NCBI GenBank assembly: GCA_030631385.1
Contig: DAOVLG010000173.1
Span: 1 to 5,147, forward strand
Source: Candidatus Coatesiibacteriota bacterium
GTDB taxonomy: Bacteria; RBG-13-66-14
Direction: 5' to 3'
Length of the DNA: 5,147 bases
The notes beneath the pieces were generated by a model. It made no database searches, had not been told where the DNA came from, and saw nothing but the letters and a program-made list of their open reading frames with translations. Each line of letters starts with the position of its first letter. Within the stretch, counting starts at the first letter, position 1. Below, in pieces: positions 4,876-5,147 of this stretch. The position numbers and the translations under genes were made by a program.

Positions 4876-5147
4876 CTAGGCCGCCTCATCGGGCGGGGCC
4901 GAGGGTTTACCTTTCTTTGCCGAAAGCTCCGAGTCTTTCATTCTCTGCATTCGCAGCGCCTCCTTCACCGGATTCAGCCGGTCGCGGATGATCCGGGGGG
5001 TGATCTTCACCTCCCGCACCGGCGCCGGAAATTCGTAGAAGGCCTCGAGCATGATCTCCTCGAGGATGGCCCTCAGCCCGCGGGCGCCGACCTTGCGCTG
5101 GATCGCTTCCCGGGCGATCTCCCTCAGCGCCGCCGGTGTAAAGGAGA
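4876..5147 (-). CDS. clpX: ATP-dependent Clp protease ATP-binding subunit ClpX, C-terminal part
   Basis: Only the last 89 residues are in the window; the gene begins beyond the right edge. ClpX is the AAA+ unfoldase that feeds substrates to the ClpP peptidase. The fragment is the small AAA+ (lid) domain: FTPAALREIAREAIQRK, then GARGLRAILEEIMLEAFYEFP (20-40). GARGLR contains the sensor-2 arginine that contacts nucleotide, and the spacing and YEFP ending match ClpX rather than HslU or Lon. VREVKITPRIIRDRLNP follows, then a charged, probably disordered tail ending PPDEAA. The stop codon TAG is at 4878-4876. The nuclease gene follows after 14 nt, suggesting co-transcription, though no functional link between the two is obvious. 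Confidence 0.93.
   Translation of the reverse strand, partial: SFTPAALREIAREAIQRKVGARGLRAILEEIMLEAFYEFPAPVREVKITPRIIRDRLNPVKEALRMQRMKDSELSAKKGKPSAPPDEAA

Overview
This is a GC-rich bacterial chromosomal window in which every gene I can support lies on the minus strand. Read in the direction of transcription (high to low coordinates) the order is: 3' end of clpX, an exported staphylococcal-nuclease-like protein, a putative terminator, an FMN-dependent NAD(P)H oxidoreductase, a gene-free stretch full of palindromic repeats, a broken bioY-like gene, gcvT, a second repeat-filled gap, gcvH, and the 5' part of a beta-propeller lipoprotein that runs off the left edge. The + strand has no credible gene; its open frames are shadows of minus-strand genes or run through repeats.

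Organism: the lipoprotein and the exported nuclease show a bacterium. The flavoprotein belongs to a family common in anaerobes, and the GC-rich short palindromes between genes are of a kind I associate with uncultivated, often anaerobic lineages. The sequence does not support naming a phylum.

Region by region. (1) 4121-5147: clpX and the nuclease gene are 14 nt apart and probably co-transcribed; a GC-rich hairpin at 4057-4079 follows. (2) 3275-4040: the flavoprotein gene has a plausible promoter and a strong ribosome binding site that places its start at 3973. (3) 2780-3274: a 495-nt gap with an 11-bp inverted repeat enclosing small hairpins, then two strong GC-rich palindromes bounded by a near-identical 14-bp direct repeat. 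(4) 2496-2779: a BioY-like biotin transporter subunit reduced to its first ~30 residues and last ~65 residues, in different frames. (5) 633-2499: gcvT and gcvH, encoding the T and H proteins of the glycine cleavage system. gcvT has its own sigma70-like promoter whose -35 box overlaps the stop codon of the bioY remnant. The two genes are separated by 325 nt containing a degenerate array of ~59-bp repeats. (6) 1-623: lipoprotein directly behind gcvH.

Functionally, GcvT and GcvH cooperate: the lipoyl arm of GcvH carries the aminomethyl group from P-protein to GcvT, which releases ammonia and gives methylene-tetrahydrofolate. The P-protein genes are not in the window. The other genes have no obvious shared pathway. 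No defence system, CRISPR array, intact transposon or RNA gene was found. The most noteworthy items are the bioY decay product with the gcvT promoter at its end, the two repeat-bearing intergenic regions, a Cys-to-Glu substitution in the flavoprotein's cysteine motif, and a Cys-rich tail on the nuclease.
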